Part shown: piece by piece, positions 20,750 through 32,303 of the stretch
Layout: every line of letters begins with the position of its first letter
Position numbering within the stretch: the first letter of the stretch is position 1
Source of the DNA: Neodiprion pinetum
Lineage: Eukaryota > Arthropoda > Insecta > Hymenoptera > Diprionidae
NCBI RefSeq assembly: GCF_021155775.2
Contig: NC_060236.1
Coordinates: 10,461,087-10,525,086 of the forward strand
DNA: 64,000 bases
Reading direction: 5' to 3'
Notes under the pieces: generated by a model
Seen by the model: the letters and a program-made list of their open reading frames with translations, nothing else
What the model was told of the DNA's origin: nothing
Databases searched by the model: none
Program-made: the position numbers and the translations under genes

Positions 20750-21343
20750 TCAATGATTCTTTCTACATCCGGAAGCACGGTGTTTGTTTCGCCTACAAGT
20801 TTTTACCAAACTCATGAAGCCATCAATCCTTTGATGGTTGTGGGATCGTTTGTTTTTCAGTTGATATTCCATCATACTTTGAATCAGTCGTATGTAACCA
20901 ATTAATGGGCCCCTACTGAAATTATGAGCTTTCTCTGAAAGTGGTGATGGCGAGATATATTTTATTTTGAAACCTGTGGAGCGTGCGTAAGGTGCTCCAT
21001 TTCTGAACAATGCGGTAAAACGACGTTGGCGCAGCGCGCAGCTCAAATGCTCGGTTTTACATACCGGCGGTTCCCCTGACGCAAGTACACTTTCGAATAA
21101 CCCAATTTCACGCGCTGCGTCATTGTTTATAACTCGTCTAACTCCAATTACATCCCAAACCGAAATCTTCACCTCAATATCAAACATTCCAAAATATGAT
21201 TTCGCGTCAAATTCAGTTAGGTGGAAATGTACTTGTACGATGATAAAAATAACTCTCCTGACTTCTAAGCTGCCGAATCTTCGTCCCAAAATCGTAATTT
21301 CACAAAAAGAAAAAAGAAAATTTAGTAAATACCGACAGCCCAA
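20750..21343 (-). other. long open frame without recognisable motif
   Basis: 197 codons on the minus strand, long for the local AT-rich composition. I recognise no domain, and composition is not clearly coding. It starts near the promoter side of the F-box gene. It may be chance or a decayed gene. Confidence 0.15.
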
Positions 21344-21479
21344 CTCGAAATTTCGGGAAAAATTCGCAAAACAAATTGGAAACTTATCTTAATTTTTTAT
21401 GAATTTCCAAACGGACCGAGTGAACTTTTCAATTTCTTGCAGCGGCAGAAGAGCAATCGGCAGGAAAGGGGGGGGGGGA

Positions 21480-23640
21480 TATTTATTTATTTATTTATTC
21501 ATTTATAACTATCAACGGAAATAACTTAATATTCCCAAAATACATAACATTATTATAGAATTTAAAAAAAACACAATATATTGTATAAAAATTTAACAAA
21601 GTATAAAACTAGAGTGTTTTCAACTAAGATTTCGATAACTAGAGTGCCTTTCTGGCTAACGCTTTGAAGTGACTGATCGGTTGGTTGAAGATATCCATCC
21701 AACCGCTGTTACTATTCGCTAACATACTCAGTCGCATAATGATGGATTCGTGGGTGTATCTGGCTAGATATCGGTTCGGTATTGCAAATGTGTGTACATT
21801 GTGTCTCGATCTTCTGTTTCGCACTCTTAAGTTATACATTTTCAAAATTGGAGGGCAGTCTATTGAATTGTTGAACATTTTGAATAGAAACATTGCATCT
21901 AAGAATTTACGTGTTTTTTCGAGAGACTTGAATCCTAATTGCTGGCTATTTCTTTCATAATTGTGATTAAGAAATGACATGGGTGACTCTGTTTTGTAGG
22001 ATGCAAATCTTAGAAAGGGGTGTTGTACGTATTCTAATTCACTGCTACTAACGTCCGTTTTTGAGGACCAAATAACGGACGAGTAGTTCAATATTGGTCT
22101 AACAAAAGTGTCATAGAGTATGATCATTGATCGAACATCAGATAAAGGTTTCGATGTTCTCAGTATGTAAAACAACATCCTTATTGAGTTTGCTTTGACG
22201 GGGTACATGTGGAAATCGAACGTCAGATGACAGTCGAAAATAACTCCAAGATCGCTGGCTACGGTTTTTCTTTCTAAGATTTGGTTTTCTAGCATGTATT
22301 CCACATTTCCTTATCTCAAATCGGTATTATTTCTAAAGAAAAACATCGAGTAGAATTTTTTTGTATTAGGCGCAAGTCCATTTTCTTCGCACCATTATCA
22401 GACGCTATTAAGGTCGTATTGATAGTAGGAATAACTTTGAAGGACTGTTGATTTTGCAGTAGATTTTCAGGTCATCTGCAAATAGTAGAAACTCGGTGAA
22501 TTTGATGCGGTTTTCAATATCGTTGATCAAAATCAAGAATAAGAGTGGTCCCAGGTGTTTTTTGGCGAAATAATCGGCAATTTACAGCCAGCAAGAGAGT
22601 ATTTTCTATAGACACTGCCGAAAAAATCTGCACAAAGGTTCGCAATTTTCTCACTCTGGTCAGATGAAACATCGTTTAGATGCGTGGATGCTGGATAACC
22701 AAATTTTTCCGTATCATTGACATATTTGAAGGGATTCTTCGGGTCCCTTTTTATGTTTTTTTTTTAAGTTTGACAGGAATTGTGCATTATCGCGTTTGAA
22801 TTGCAGTTTCACTTGTGCTCTGAGGTGCTTGAATTCTAAGCAGTCACATTCTAAGTTTTGTTGCCTCAATCTGCGATGTGAGGTTTTCTTTTGAATGATT
22901 ACTCATCAGCTTTTTGCTACACCAATTAGGAAACCTGTTATCATTTTTTTTTCTTATGTGGCACATGTTCAATAGCTAATTCTTGCAGTTTTTGGTTCAA
23001 AGTATTGCACATATGATCTATAAGGCGGTTCTCGGAAAGAGGTTCCCAGTTAATTTCACTAAGACCTTTATTGATGTTATCGTAGTTACCTTTTCTGAAG
23101 TTCAAACCCCATATTTCCTTCACCAATGGTACAAACATTGGGCCGTATAGTAATATGTCAAAAGCTTCGTGTAGTTTGACGATTTTGCTCAGTGGATCGA
23201 TGCTAGTTTAAATTGTGGCCTTTGTAAACCAGGTAAAAAATAGATCAAGTGTATTTCCTGACGAATTTACAAAATCATTGAGTTGTCTCAAATTCAGGCA
23301 GTCACATGCATTGCATACAATATCACAGGAGTTTCTGTGAAAGACACTAGGACGATTACATTCGTGTGAGAGATGGTCATTTGTATGAGTCCACTTGCAA
23401 TTAGATAGGGTATAATCTCCAGCAAATATAAAATCGCTGAACATGTATTTCGAAACAAGCATTTCGCATGTAGCTGTGTAATCGGAGTATACTTAAGAGT
23501 CTGACGAGGGGATGAAGTATACATCCCCCACCAAGACCCTACGTTTACCAAATTTGATTTCCATGTATAGTTGTTCACAACTGAAAGCAGAAGACAGCAG
23601 CACACTGGCTCGAAGTCAAGTACTCACTGCGATCAAAACG
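21480..23640 (-). mobile_element. degenerate non-LTR retrotransposon (Jockey-like LINE)
   Basis: Minus-strand fragments appear in 5' to 3' order: endonuclease remains (23605-23208, with FIFAGDYTLSNCKW resembling the conserved GDFN region), an inter-domain segment (23138-22941), and the C-terminal reverse transcriptase region (22304-21639, DLGVIFDCHLTFDFH, then PILNYSSVIWSSK, and a conserved post-RT tail). The core RT motifs are largely missing or frameshifted. The 3' end is a (TAAA)n-type tail at 21481-21510, read on the minus strand. It lies within the internal insert of the Polinton. Confidence 0.8.
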
Positions 23641-23970
23641 CCCCCGTTTTTTTTTTAAATATTGAAATATTTCATAGATCCTGACATCTGAAAAATTTTT
23701 CATGTTTTTTTCTGAAAACTGCATTTAAAAACAAAATCTTTTTGAAAAAAGAAGTCCCGAACGGTCAATTTTTGAAAAAGTTCTGGCATTTTAAAAAAAA
23801 AGAGCGGTTTCTTCCAAAAATTCGTAACTTTTTTTTGGGTTGGGTAAAAAAATCTGAAAAAATTCAGAAAAATGTCTTCGGTAGGGTAGAAAATGATGAA
23901 AAATTTTCAGCGAAATCGAAGGGGGTCGGGCCGAAACCTCGGTGATTTGGCATGGAATACTTCATATACT
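23641..23970. other. A-rich low-complexity junction DNA
   Basis: Runs of A and T and a repetitive AAAAAATC pattern. The short open frame at 23742-23945 is poly-Lys/Phe and not credible as a gene. Confidence 0.4.
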
Positions 23971-24290
23971 ACCGCAGCTATCGGCCGACGTTGCACTGTG
24001 GTCTTGTCTGAACCCGTCCAAAATTCATCGTAGAGTTCACATTACAGTTACAAGACGCAAACGCAGCTCGAAACCCTCTATCGTTGCTTAGTGGTGTTCG
24101 AAGTAGCATTTTCTTAGATTTTAAGACTCAATTCTACATACAATTACAAGGTACAAAACGTACGTAGGATCAAAGGTATACAAGATGGTTGGGCGATAAA
24201 TGAAAAAATGTTCATAAATCAAATCTTTTTTTTTGTTTATTGATCGTAAGACTTACACAGGACACTGAATATTTGAATGTGATACTCAGA

Positions 24291-24629
24291 TTATACGTGT
24301 ACGAATTCAAGTTGACCGTACGGTCCGCCAAGATAGCGTAGATGCAACCGTCTCTCGTTACTGGTTGTCGTCACCTTCCGGAACAAATCTTCGTCTTCTC
24401 GGAGAGCCTTGGTCAGTCGGTTCGGTAGAAAAATCGTGGAAGAGTCCTCCAAGTCCAGAACGATTTTATCACCAATTTTCGTTTTAACCCGACGAACGCC
24501 ACTGACCCGGTATTCGAAGTATACTTCGAGGTCCGAAAGCTTTTTCAAGGGCAGAAATGTCTCCAGGCGAGCGACTTCGTTCAATTTTGGAAAGTCCATA
24601 ATCGTTACTGTCCAGTTGTATGTGCTCAA
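24291..24629 (-). CDS. OB-fold-like Polinton protein, copy 2
   Basis: 112 codons, same as copy 1 apart from scattered changes (for example VKTKIGDKIVLDLEDSSTIF). Both copies stay open, so the duplication is recent or both are maintained. Role as for 18037-18375. Confidence 0.55.
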   Translation of the reverse strand: MSTYNWTVTIMDFPKLNEVARLETFLPLKKLSDLEVYFEYRVSGVRRVKTKIGDKIVLDLEDSSTIFLPNRLTKALREDEDLFRKVTTTSNERRLHLRYLGGPYGQLEFVHV

Positions 24630-24759
24630 AATCTCTTGTGAGTTGATTGAGGTCAGATCTGATTTTCAGCAGATGATTTACTTCTCCAATATTCTTGAGG
24701 AGCAGTTCTACTCGTTTCTTCAATTCACGTTGTTGTTCCAGAGCACTTCTCATTTGCAA
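24484..24759 (-). CDS. coiled-coil ORF overlapping the OB-fold-like gene, copy 2
   Basis: 91 codons, almost identical to 18230-18505, with TATATAAG at 24801-24808 upstream. Confidence 0.4.
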   Translation of the reverse strand: MQMRSALEQQRELKKRVELLLKNIGEVNHLLKIRSDLNQLTRDFEHIQLDSNDYGLSKIERSRSPGDISALEKAFGPRSILRIPGQWRSSG

Positions 24760-24879
24760 GAAGAACAGCTTCAGACTGGCGATGAAGTTTTCACTTTTCG
24801 CTTATATAACGTTCCCCCACCACATAATTTGAAATTTGGTGGAGGGTAAGGAATGTCACGGGGCTGATATCAAATACGT

Positions 24880-25538
24880 ATGTTTGTGTATGTGCGCGCA
24901 CATTTTAGCATTCCCAGAGCGATAGTAACCCAACACCGCAGATCCATGGCTTTAAATGTACCGCGGCTATCGGTCGACCTTGGATATCAAACCGACATCC
25001 GAGTAAGTGAAGAACAATTCTCGGAACCATTAATTTTGGAATGTCACGTGGTTGATAACGTGGGAAAGGAATGTGAGGTGGTTGATGTTACACGTCAGCG
25101 ATATCCGAGTGGATAAAAAACAATTCTTCGAACTATTAATTTTGGAATGTCATGTGGTTGATAAGGTGGGAAAGGAATGTGGGGGTGGTTGATGTTACAC
25201 ATCAGCAGTCATATCGTGGGAAAAGAATGCGGGACGGTAATAAAGTTCTCGCCCCTCGCTGCGTCCTCTACCGTCAGCAGGCGAGCACTACAGACCTTCG
25301 GTACGGCAGACTGTGACGTCATCGCGGCATTTTGACCTTCGACCGATACAACTGTCGGTAAGGTTGCACGGATTTGACCTTAAGCCGGTACGGCAGACTG
25401 TGACTTCATCGCGGAAAAGGGTTTGCGTCTGGGCTGCGTAGAGCGGAAAAGGGTTTGAGTCTGAGCTGCGCGGAGCGGCTCGGTCGGTAAGTGTCGGTAA
25501 CCGGAATCTGCGTGTAGAACCGGCCTTGCTATACTACT
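24880..25538. repeat. right terminal inverted repeat of the Polinton
   Basis: Its reverse complement begins AGTAGTATAGCAAGGCCGG and follows the left repeat through GTTCTACACGCAGATTCCGG, CCGAGCCGCTCCGCGCAG and GATGACGTCACAGTCTGCCG. It differs by internal duplications and by lacking the left segment at 6352-6440. Confidence 0.88.
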
Positions 25539-25970
25539 TCTGATACTTTTTACACAGCAGCTCTGAAGGAGCCCGGGTTCAGTAGATGTCGTTCTTAGCT
25601 GTCTCTAACGGGGACTGACTTCGCTCGCTCGTCCGACACCCCTTGGAAAGTCGGGCGGCGAGCGGGGTTTTTGCTGAGTTTGCAATTTTGAGACAAAGGC
25701 TCGCCTCGCAACGGTCATTCTCGACGCGCGTGATCTCGCGATCGCCTTATCCCGGTGTTGATTACACCCGGGATCTGCGGGCGCGAAGACGCTGACGTTG
25801 CTGGCCGTCAACTACGCCGTTGCGCTTTGCTTGTTCCACGAACTGTTCTATGATGAATATTCTATATGGAGTAACTAATGAATTTAAAGCTATGCTTCCT
25901 TGTCTCTAAAGATATTAATAACTGACATGATTTATGATATATACAGTGTAAATATGCGGCGCTCGTGACA
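25539..25970. repeat. right part of the LTR split by the Polinton, beginning with the target duplication
   Basis: TCTGAT (25539-25544) is the second target copy. The rest continues the LTR of 5409-5916: GAAGGAGCC, CTCTAACGGGGACTGACTTCG, CACCCGGGATC, CGCCGTTGCGCTT. It ends GCGGCGCTCGTGACA at 25970, as in the solo LTR at 27273. Confidence 0.88.
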
Positions 25971-25979
25971 ATGATATCG

Positions 25980-26150
25980 ACGTTTCGATCTCGCGTAAGG
26001 TGGTCGGTAATAGCTCTCATTTGTGATGGAAGGAATTGGACTGCTGCGTCAAGAAACATCATTGTAAAAACAGTCTCGTCACCGACTTTAAACAATAAGC
26101 ACGCATTTCGCCAATCAAGTATTTCACTACAAACAGGAGTTATATAGGGA
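25980..26150 (+). repeat. LTR-like fragment related to the dNK retrotransposon family
   Basis: GCTGCGTCAAGAAACATCAT, then TGTAAAAACAGTCTCGTCACC resembles 40540-40600 and the A/B LTR sequence (GCTGCGCCAACC, TGTAAAAACAGTCT). Diverged and without clear ends. Confidence 0.4.
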
Positions 26151-26357
26151 GAGTTCCGGCTCAAACTGACTTACCAACCTCAGCGGGAGCTGCAGGACGC
26201 GCCTCGACTGTATTCAGTTTGTTACCGACCAAGCGTCGGTCTGTTACCGACCTAAGCTAGCCCGACCCAACCTCACCCAACCAATGTAAACAACAAGATG
26301 TCCGACTTATCTGCAAATGGCGGATTAGTCTGCTCAATGGCGGAGGAGCTGACGGAG

Positions 26358-27273
26358 TGTCACGTGCGGAGCGGTCTCGCACGCGACGACTTCAACCCTC
26401 TTAGATCTCTCAGAGGTTTATATTTAAATTTTGGTGGATTCGGAGGTGAACGTCCTCTACAGGGCGTTCCGTGTGAAATGGATTGGAGGATTTCAATATT
26501 AATTTAGGAATGTTTTGTATAGAATCAAAATGTTTAATGAAAATAGAAGGTAGCAAGAGAAATGGGAGACGGGGAAGCTTACAATATTCCTTATCTTAAT
26601 GTTTACTCTCTCTCTCACTCGCACTTACTCTTCGGTGGTTCAGCTCCCGATTCGCAGATCGGCTCACGCTTTCACACTCACGTTCAATTAAGACTACACA
26701 ACTTGATTAAGTTCGTGGCACAACTTTTTACACTTAAAGTCTAACTTCGAAGACTAACGTCGCGACGCGAGACGCTTAGATCACCGCGTGTAGATTTAAA
26801 GGAATGATCTCTCTAATCGTCGAAGACCCAAGACTTATAACTCTATACTCGACAGCTTTGAAGGAGCCTGTTTCCGTTGATGTTGGTTTGATCCTGTCTC
26901 TAACGGGACTGACTTCGCTCGCTCGTCCGACACCCCTTGGAACGTCGGGCGGCGAGCGAGTTTTTCGCTGACGTTTGCAATTTCGAACAAAGACTCGCCT
27001 CGCAACGGTCATCCTCGAAGCGCATGATTTCGCGCTCGCCTCATCCCGGTGTTGATTACACCCGGGATCCGGCGGGCGCGAAGACGCTGACGTTGCTGGC
27101 TGTCCAACTACGCCGTTGCGCTTGGCTGTTCCACGAACTGGTTATAATAAAATATTTTGTATAGACTAACTAAACTATGCTTCCCTGTCTCTAAAGATAA
27201 TAATATGAAAAATGATAATTGTTATAATCGGTAATATGTTATAATTTCGGGTAAATATGCGGCGCTCGTGACA
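26358..27273. repeat. solo LTR, 916 bp, with 4-bp target duplication
   Basis: It starts TGTCACGTGCGGAGCGG and ends GCGGCGCTCGTGACA. The outer TGTCACG and CGTGACA are inverted. GGAG lies on both sides (26354-26357 and 27274-27277), as expected for Ty3/gypsy-type integration. It is an uninterrupted paralogue of the LTR that holds the Polinton, and shows the empty site at about 26835-26860 (CAAGACTTATAACTC ... GCTTTGAAGGAGCC). Confidence 0.85.
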
Positions 27274-27428
27274 GGAGCATGTAGTTGGTGCGTTACTGGC
27301 CTAAGCTCACCTGACCCAACCTCACCTAACGCAGCCTAGCCTAATGCATGTGAACAACAACATGGCGGACATGATTGCAAAGCACGATGACGATGCAGGA
27401 TGACCGGGCGGTATCGCAAAATAACTAA

Positions 27429-27600
27429 TAGTGGTGTGCGAATATCGTTCGAATCGAATCGAATCGAATATTACTATTCGATTCGAAATTCGAATCGAAT
27501 AACTCGAATTTTCGAATTATTCGAAATTCGACGAATAATTCGAAAAATTTCGAATAATTCGAACAATTTGCGAATTATCGAAATATTACTGGATTTTCTA
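27429..27600. repeat. left subterminal ATTCGAA-rich array of the hAT
   Basis: More than ten overlapping ATTCGAA, TTCGAAT and CGAATAATTC words. The right end (32040-32295) is a matching mirror array. Such arrays are typical of transposase binding regions in hAT elements. Confidence 0.75.
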
Positions 27601-28629
27601 TTGTTTTCAATTTAAATTCTATTACATCGTGTATCAAAATATTCTACTTACGAATAATATACTTTTCGATTGAAAATCAATTACCCGAAGCAAACAGTTG
27701 CTCAATTTCAATATATGTTCATCTCTGTCAGTAACAGAAAAAATCTAGATACTAATATTGGCAAGAAATCTTTTTGAAGTTTGATGAAGCCCTTTCGAAC
27801 GCCACCAAGTTTGTCCAAATCGGTTAAGCCGTTCAAAAGTTATAAGCGGTTCACATACTTACACACACACACACACATACGGGCACGTTCGTAAAAATGG
27901 TCGAAACAGCTTCGCAAGACCTCAGAACGTTGATATCTGATGAAAACTCGATTTTCGAAAATCGGGGTAATACCAATACTTTTCCAACTTTTGAAAATTT
28001 TTAATTTTCTTAGTGGGAAGTTAAAAATAATTAACTCAGTCATTTTCTTCTTTCATATCGCTACAATTTGCAATTTATCATCCAACAAAGCAGTAGAAAC
28101 AACGACAGATAGCGTGAACTCGCACTCGAACGCATTTGAATCGAACCTATCTTCAGGTCTCTTCCCCCTCTCGATAGTATTTTACTTCGGAAGTCGGGCG
28201 ACTTAGTCGGCTATTTACGGTAACCTTCGGTGATCAGCTGAGCAGAATATATACAAACAAGCTTTCCACTAAACGTTTTCAAACGTATGTTTTGTACTAT
28301 TTAAGTGATTAATTATTTAATCTAAGTGTTCAATAAAAGGTAATTATAAAATACGTATTAATTATTTCAAATTGTTATAATATTGATAATAATTGTAAAA
28401 TAATTATACTAACGACAAAAATTAGGAGTAAAACCTAAGCTGACGTTTGTATGTTTAACCTTAAATTTTAATGAAAAATAGAAAATTAAGAGCCACTTAA
28501 TCTTAACAATATTTAAATATTATAATTATAATAACTGATATAAAAGCACGATAATGATAATGAATCATCTTTATTCTAAGAAAATTAATTCTCTTTAAAG
28601 GTTATCTGGATAATTTCAAATAAAATACT

Positions 28630-31600
28630 ATGTCCGAAGAGGAAATTGAAATTTTTCCAACATTATTTCCAATGATAAATGAATATCGAATGAATATCGA
28701 CAACAGCGATACTGAAAATGAAGGTGATAGTAATGGTGATAATGCTGATAATGAAGATGATGATAATAGTGATAATGAAGGTGATGGTAATAGTGATAAT
28801 GAAGGTGATGGTCATCCCTCTGAACAGGTGATGGAAGATGACAGCGATAATTCTCCTCGTAGCGTTGCTTGGACATATTTTAGGCGAGATAAAGAAAATA
28901 TTAAGAAAGCTATTTGCAACATTTGTGCCCAAGTTCTCAAGTTACCGACAGGTAGTGTTATTTTAAATTGATTAATGTTTTTGTTAATGACGTTCATGCT
29001 CTGTGCTGAAGTCAAACGATAAATATCTTTGTACAAAATTTTTTAGAGTTTTGAAATTAATAATAATAATCAAGAAATATAAATAAGTCGTTGGTTTGGC
29101 GTCCATGATTATTGGTGATTAAATTTGACAAATCTATCGTTTCTAACCTTGTAAATTGTACTAAGGTTACTCGTTTTCAGTATGATGAAAAATGAACTTG
29201 AATAACTTTAATTATACCATGCAAAACATTAAATATTAAATTAAAACATTCCATAACATCGTTTTTTAAATGCAAATCGTTAAACTACATATTTTAAAGA
29301 GTAGATTCTATTTTGAAATTAAATAAATAAATAAATAAATAAGATTGTATACTAAAAATTTAATTTTTAATCGCTAATAACTCTTCAAAACTACTGATCA
29401 CGAGTTTCCAATTTTTGAGAGAAATTATCATACAATTAAACTTATCGAAACTCAAAAATATAACTTTTTATATACTATTATGTTTCACCCATGAACCTCC
29501 TTAACTTTTGAGAATAAGTTATAAAAAGTTTTTAATTTTGGAGCAAAGATAGATCCAGCATTAGTCTCAAGCATGATCGTCATTAATCGTAAAAATATAG
29601 TTATCAATTCGTATTTGTACAGGAACAACTTCACCAATGTTCAATCACCTTCGTGCTAAACATAAGGATGTTTATAAAGTATGTATTGAAGAGCGGAATA
29701 AAAAGCGCAAGAGTTCAGATAGTAATCAAGACCAAGAAGGAAAAGAAAAAAGAAGAAAAAAAAGCACAGTGACAAAAGCAGAAAAACAGGAAATTGATCA
29801 ACTAATTATGGAAATGATAGCCATCGATTTGAAACCATTTTCCTGCGTAGAAGATCGAGGTTTCAAAAACCTATTAAAAAAGTTAGCTCCCGATTATGAG
29901 CCACCATGTAGGACCACTTTTTCACGCAGTCTTGCTCCGATTTTATACCACAAAACAAAACAGAGGCTAATTAATGACTTGAAACAAGATTTAGAATTGG
30001 GTATAATGAGCCTATCATTTACCACCGATTGTTGGAAATCAAGAGCCAACGATTGTTACATATCTTTAACACTACATTACTTAACTGTTGACTATGTTCC
30101 TAAAAATATAATGTTAAATATCGAGCAGTTATTGGATCGTCATACTGGCAGCAATCTTAAAACACACTTGAAGAAAATGATGGACGAGTGGGATTTATCA
30201 GATATTGAGAATATCCCGATATTTTTCATTACAGATAATGCTCGAAACATATCATTAGCGACTTCTCAGTTGAGCGACAGCCACCTATACTGCTTCGCGC
30301 ATACTCTTCAACTTGTGTTGAAAGCTGCGGAATCGCATACTCCTGGTGTCGGAGAATTATTAGCCAAGGTAAATTTGATCATTAATTGTAAATTTAGGTT
30401 TATTGTACTACTAAAACCAAAAGAAGGCATAAAAAACTTTTTTTCAATCAACTTGGATATTAAAAACGTGAGAATATGTACTCACGACATAAAAAAGAAT
30501 TTGTTTTTTTTACCCACTTTCGGCTGTAGTTACGCAATATATTAGTTTACCAATTATTAACGTTTAAGCTTCCATTCCATTCCAGTTTCGAAAAATTGCC
30601 GGCCATTTTCATCGGTCGGATCCAGCACGACAGAAATTCGAAGGGGCTCAAAAGGCGCTAAATTGTGAACCTTTGCAGTTGGTTCAAATGGTGGTCACCA
30701 GGTGGAACTCAGAATACGAGATGTTGGAAAGAATGCAAAAACTTCAAAAACCTTTGTCTCACGTTCTTGCTGATTCTACCGACACTGAGTCTGTATCTGG
30801 TATCGAATGGTCTAAAATAAATTGCTTACTGAAGGTAATGAAGCCGTTATATGACGCCACACAAATATCATGTGGAGTTAAATATCCGACTTTATCAATG
30901 GTAAAACCATTGCTGTTTGGGATAACAAATGGTCTGAATAGTATCGAATTTGACTACGACGATGCATCGGAAATGGGACGAGAATTTATAGATAATATCT
31001 TGAATGGTCTAGATGTCAGATTTTGTGAGGTTGATCGTGATATTATTTTTAAAAAAAGCACTCATCTGGATCCCCGGTACAAAAATTATTTTTACAAAGA
31101 AGAGGAAGTAAAAGAAATAGAAGATGATATAAAGCTTGAAATTATGAGATTCTAGATGCCAGACAATGATTCTCATGAACTTAATGTTTTGACCAGAGAA
31201 CGTAAGTTTTTACAATGAGTCACTCACTTTTTGAGATTACTTTTGTGATACAAATTTGTTTATTTTTATACTGTATGTTTATTTTTTTTACATATATCAT
31301 TGATTCAAAATTTCGTACAACCAAATTAGGAAATCATTTACGTTGAAATTCGTAATTGAAATTAAAAAAATTTACCGATTGTACCTTTTTTTAGCTAAAA
31401 ATACTTTACCTAACAAATAGACAAAATTAATTGCTTTTGCAACCAAATGTATTTTGCTTTTTTCTTTTAATGCGTCACGATATATACATTTTTTTACTTA
31501 CTAAATCTTAACTTACAATTAATCAGAAAATTAACATTCGACTCAATCAGAAAATAATGTTAATAAATATACAATGATTTATTTATTTTAAATTTCAGAT

Positions 31601-31945
31601 AGTGGAAACCAGTATTCGGGATTTTGGAGTTTCATGAAACGACCAACAATTAACGCACGAGAAAAAAATTTAGAGACTTTGCGTAATGAAATATTGCAGG
31701 AAATGGTGGTGTATCTAAACTGTGGTTAGATAAATCCTCAGCAAGATCCACTCATTTGGTGGCGACAAGAAAAAAATAAATATCCCCGATTATCACTTAT
31801 GGCGAGAAGATATTTAGGAGTACCTTGTACTTCTGCTGAAAGTGAAAGATTATTTTCCACTGCTGGTGATATTGTATCTGATAAACGAACTTCATTATCA
31901 CCAGATTCAGTATCGTATTTATTATTTTTGAACAAAAATGTGTAG
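28630..31945 (+). pseudogene. hAT transposase, four exons, two in-frame TAG
   Basis: Exons are 28630-28951, 29623-30368, 30586-31201 and 31599-31945, all with GT/AG borders. They total 2,031 nt, exactly 677 codons, which supports the model. Order: acidic N-terminus with an imperfect DNEGDGNS-type repeat, a BED zinc finger split by intron 1 (CNICAQV ... FNHLRAKH), the RNase H-like core (LSFTTDCWKSR, IFFITDNARN, CFAHTLQLVLK), and the C-terminal dimerisation region (PLIWWRQEKNKYP, ARRYLGVPCTSAESERLFST). TAG at 31153-31155 and at 31727-31729 interrupt an otherwise fully open frame. Confidence 0.92.
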
Positions 31946-32039
31946 CAAATTTTCATACTAATTGTTCTATTTGTGTAATTATATTTAATAGTTTAAATAA
32001 AATGTATATTAATTGTTAATTTCTTATTTGAATATTGAA

Positions 32040-32295
32040 CATAACAAACTCCGAATTCAAAATATTCGAAAATTTGCTAATTATATAATAATTCGCGAAT
32101 AATTCGGAAAAAATTCGAATTATTCGAAATTTTTCGAATTCTTCGAAACTTTTCGAATTATTCGAAATTTTTCGAATTATTCGGGAACTTTCGAATAATT
32201 CGAATTTTCGAATTATTCGATTCGAGTTTCGAATCGAATATTAATATTCGATTCGGAACGAATAATTCGTAAGTTCGAATTATTCGCACACCCCT
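32040..32295. repeat. right subterminal ATTCGAA-rich array of the hAT
   Basis: Runs of AATTATTCGAA and TTCGAATCGAAT up to the terminal CGCACACCCCTA, mirroring the left array. Confidence 0.75.
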
Positions 32296-32303
32296 AATAA
32301 CTA

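Larger units (their letters stand above)
5917..25538. mobile_element. Polinton/Maverick element, 19.6 kb, largely inactivated
   Basis: It starts AGTAGTATAGCAAGGCCGG and ends with the exact reverse complement, inside inverted repeats of about 600 bp. It is flanked by the 6-bp duplication TCTGAT and sits within an LTR whose uninterrupted paralogue (26358-27273) gives the empty site. It encodes the full virus-like set: protein-primed family B DNA polymerase, retroviral-type integrase with chromodomain, packaging ATPase, adenain-like protease, penton-like and major capsid proteins, a PLA2-like protein and accessory genes. Most genes carry one to three inactivating lesions. The right terminal 1.4-1.5 kb is present twice (17727-19148 and 23971-25538). 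The 4.8 kb between the two copies holds an F-box gene and a LINE fragment, so the basic element was probably about 13 kb. Confidence 0.93.
23971..25538. repeat. second copy of the Polinton right end, with the true terminus
   Basis: It starts abruptly at ACCGCAGCTATCGGCCGA and repeats 17727-19148, then continues through the outer tip to GCTATACTACT at 25538. Within its terminal repeat there is an extra local duplication (about 25085-25180, repeated TGTGGTTGATAA and GTTGATGTTACAC). Confidence 0.88.
27429..32295 (+). mobile_element. hAT DNA transposon, 4.9 kb
   Basis: Ends TAGTGGTGTGCG and CGCACACCCCTA are inverted repeats with one mismatch. The 8-bp target duplication ATAACTAA is present at 27421-27428 and 32296-32303. 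Inside is a four-exon BED-finger transposase. Both subterminal regions are dense in TTCGAAT/ATTCGAA words. Two in-frame TAG codons make the transposase inactive unless read through. Confidence 0.95.

Noticed and set aside
28663..28932. His/Tyr- and Ile-Thr-rich frames antisense to the hAT first exon
   Set aside because: Shadows of the acidic codon repeat on the coding strand.
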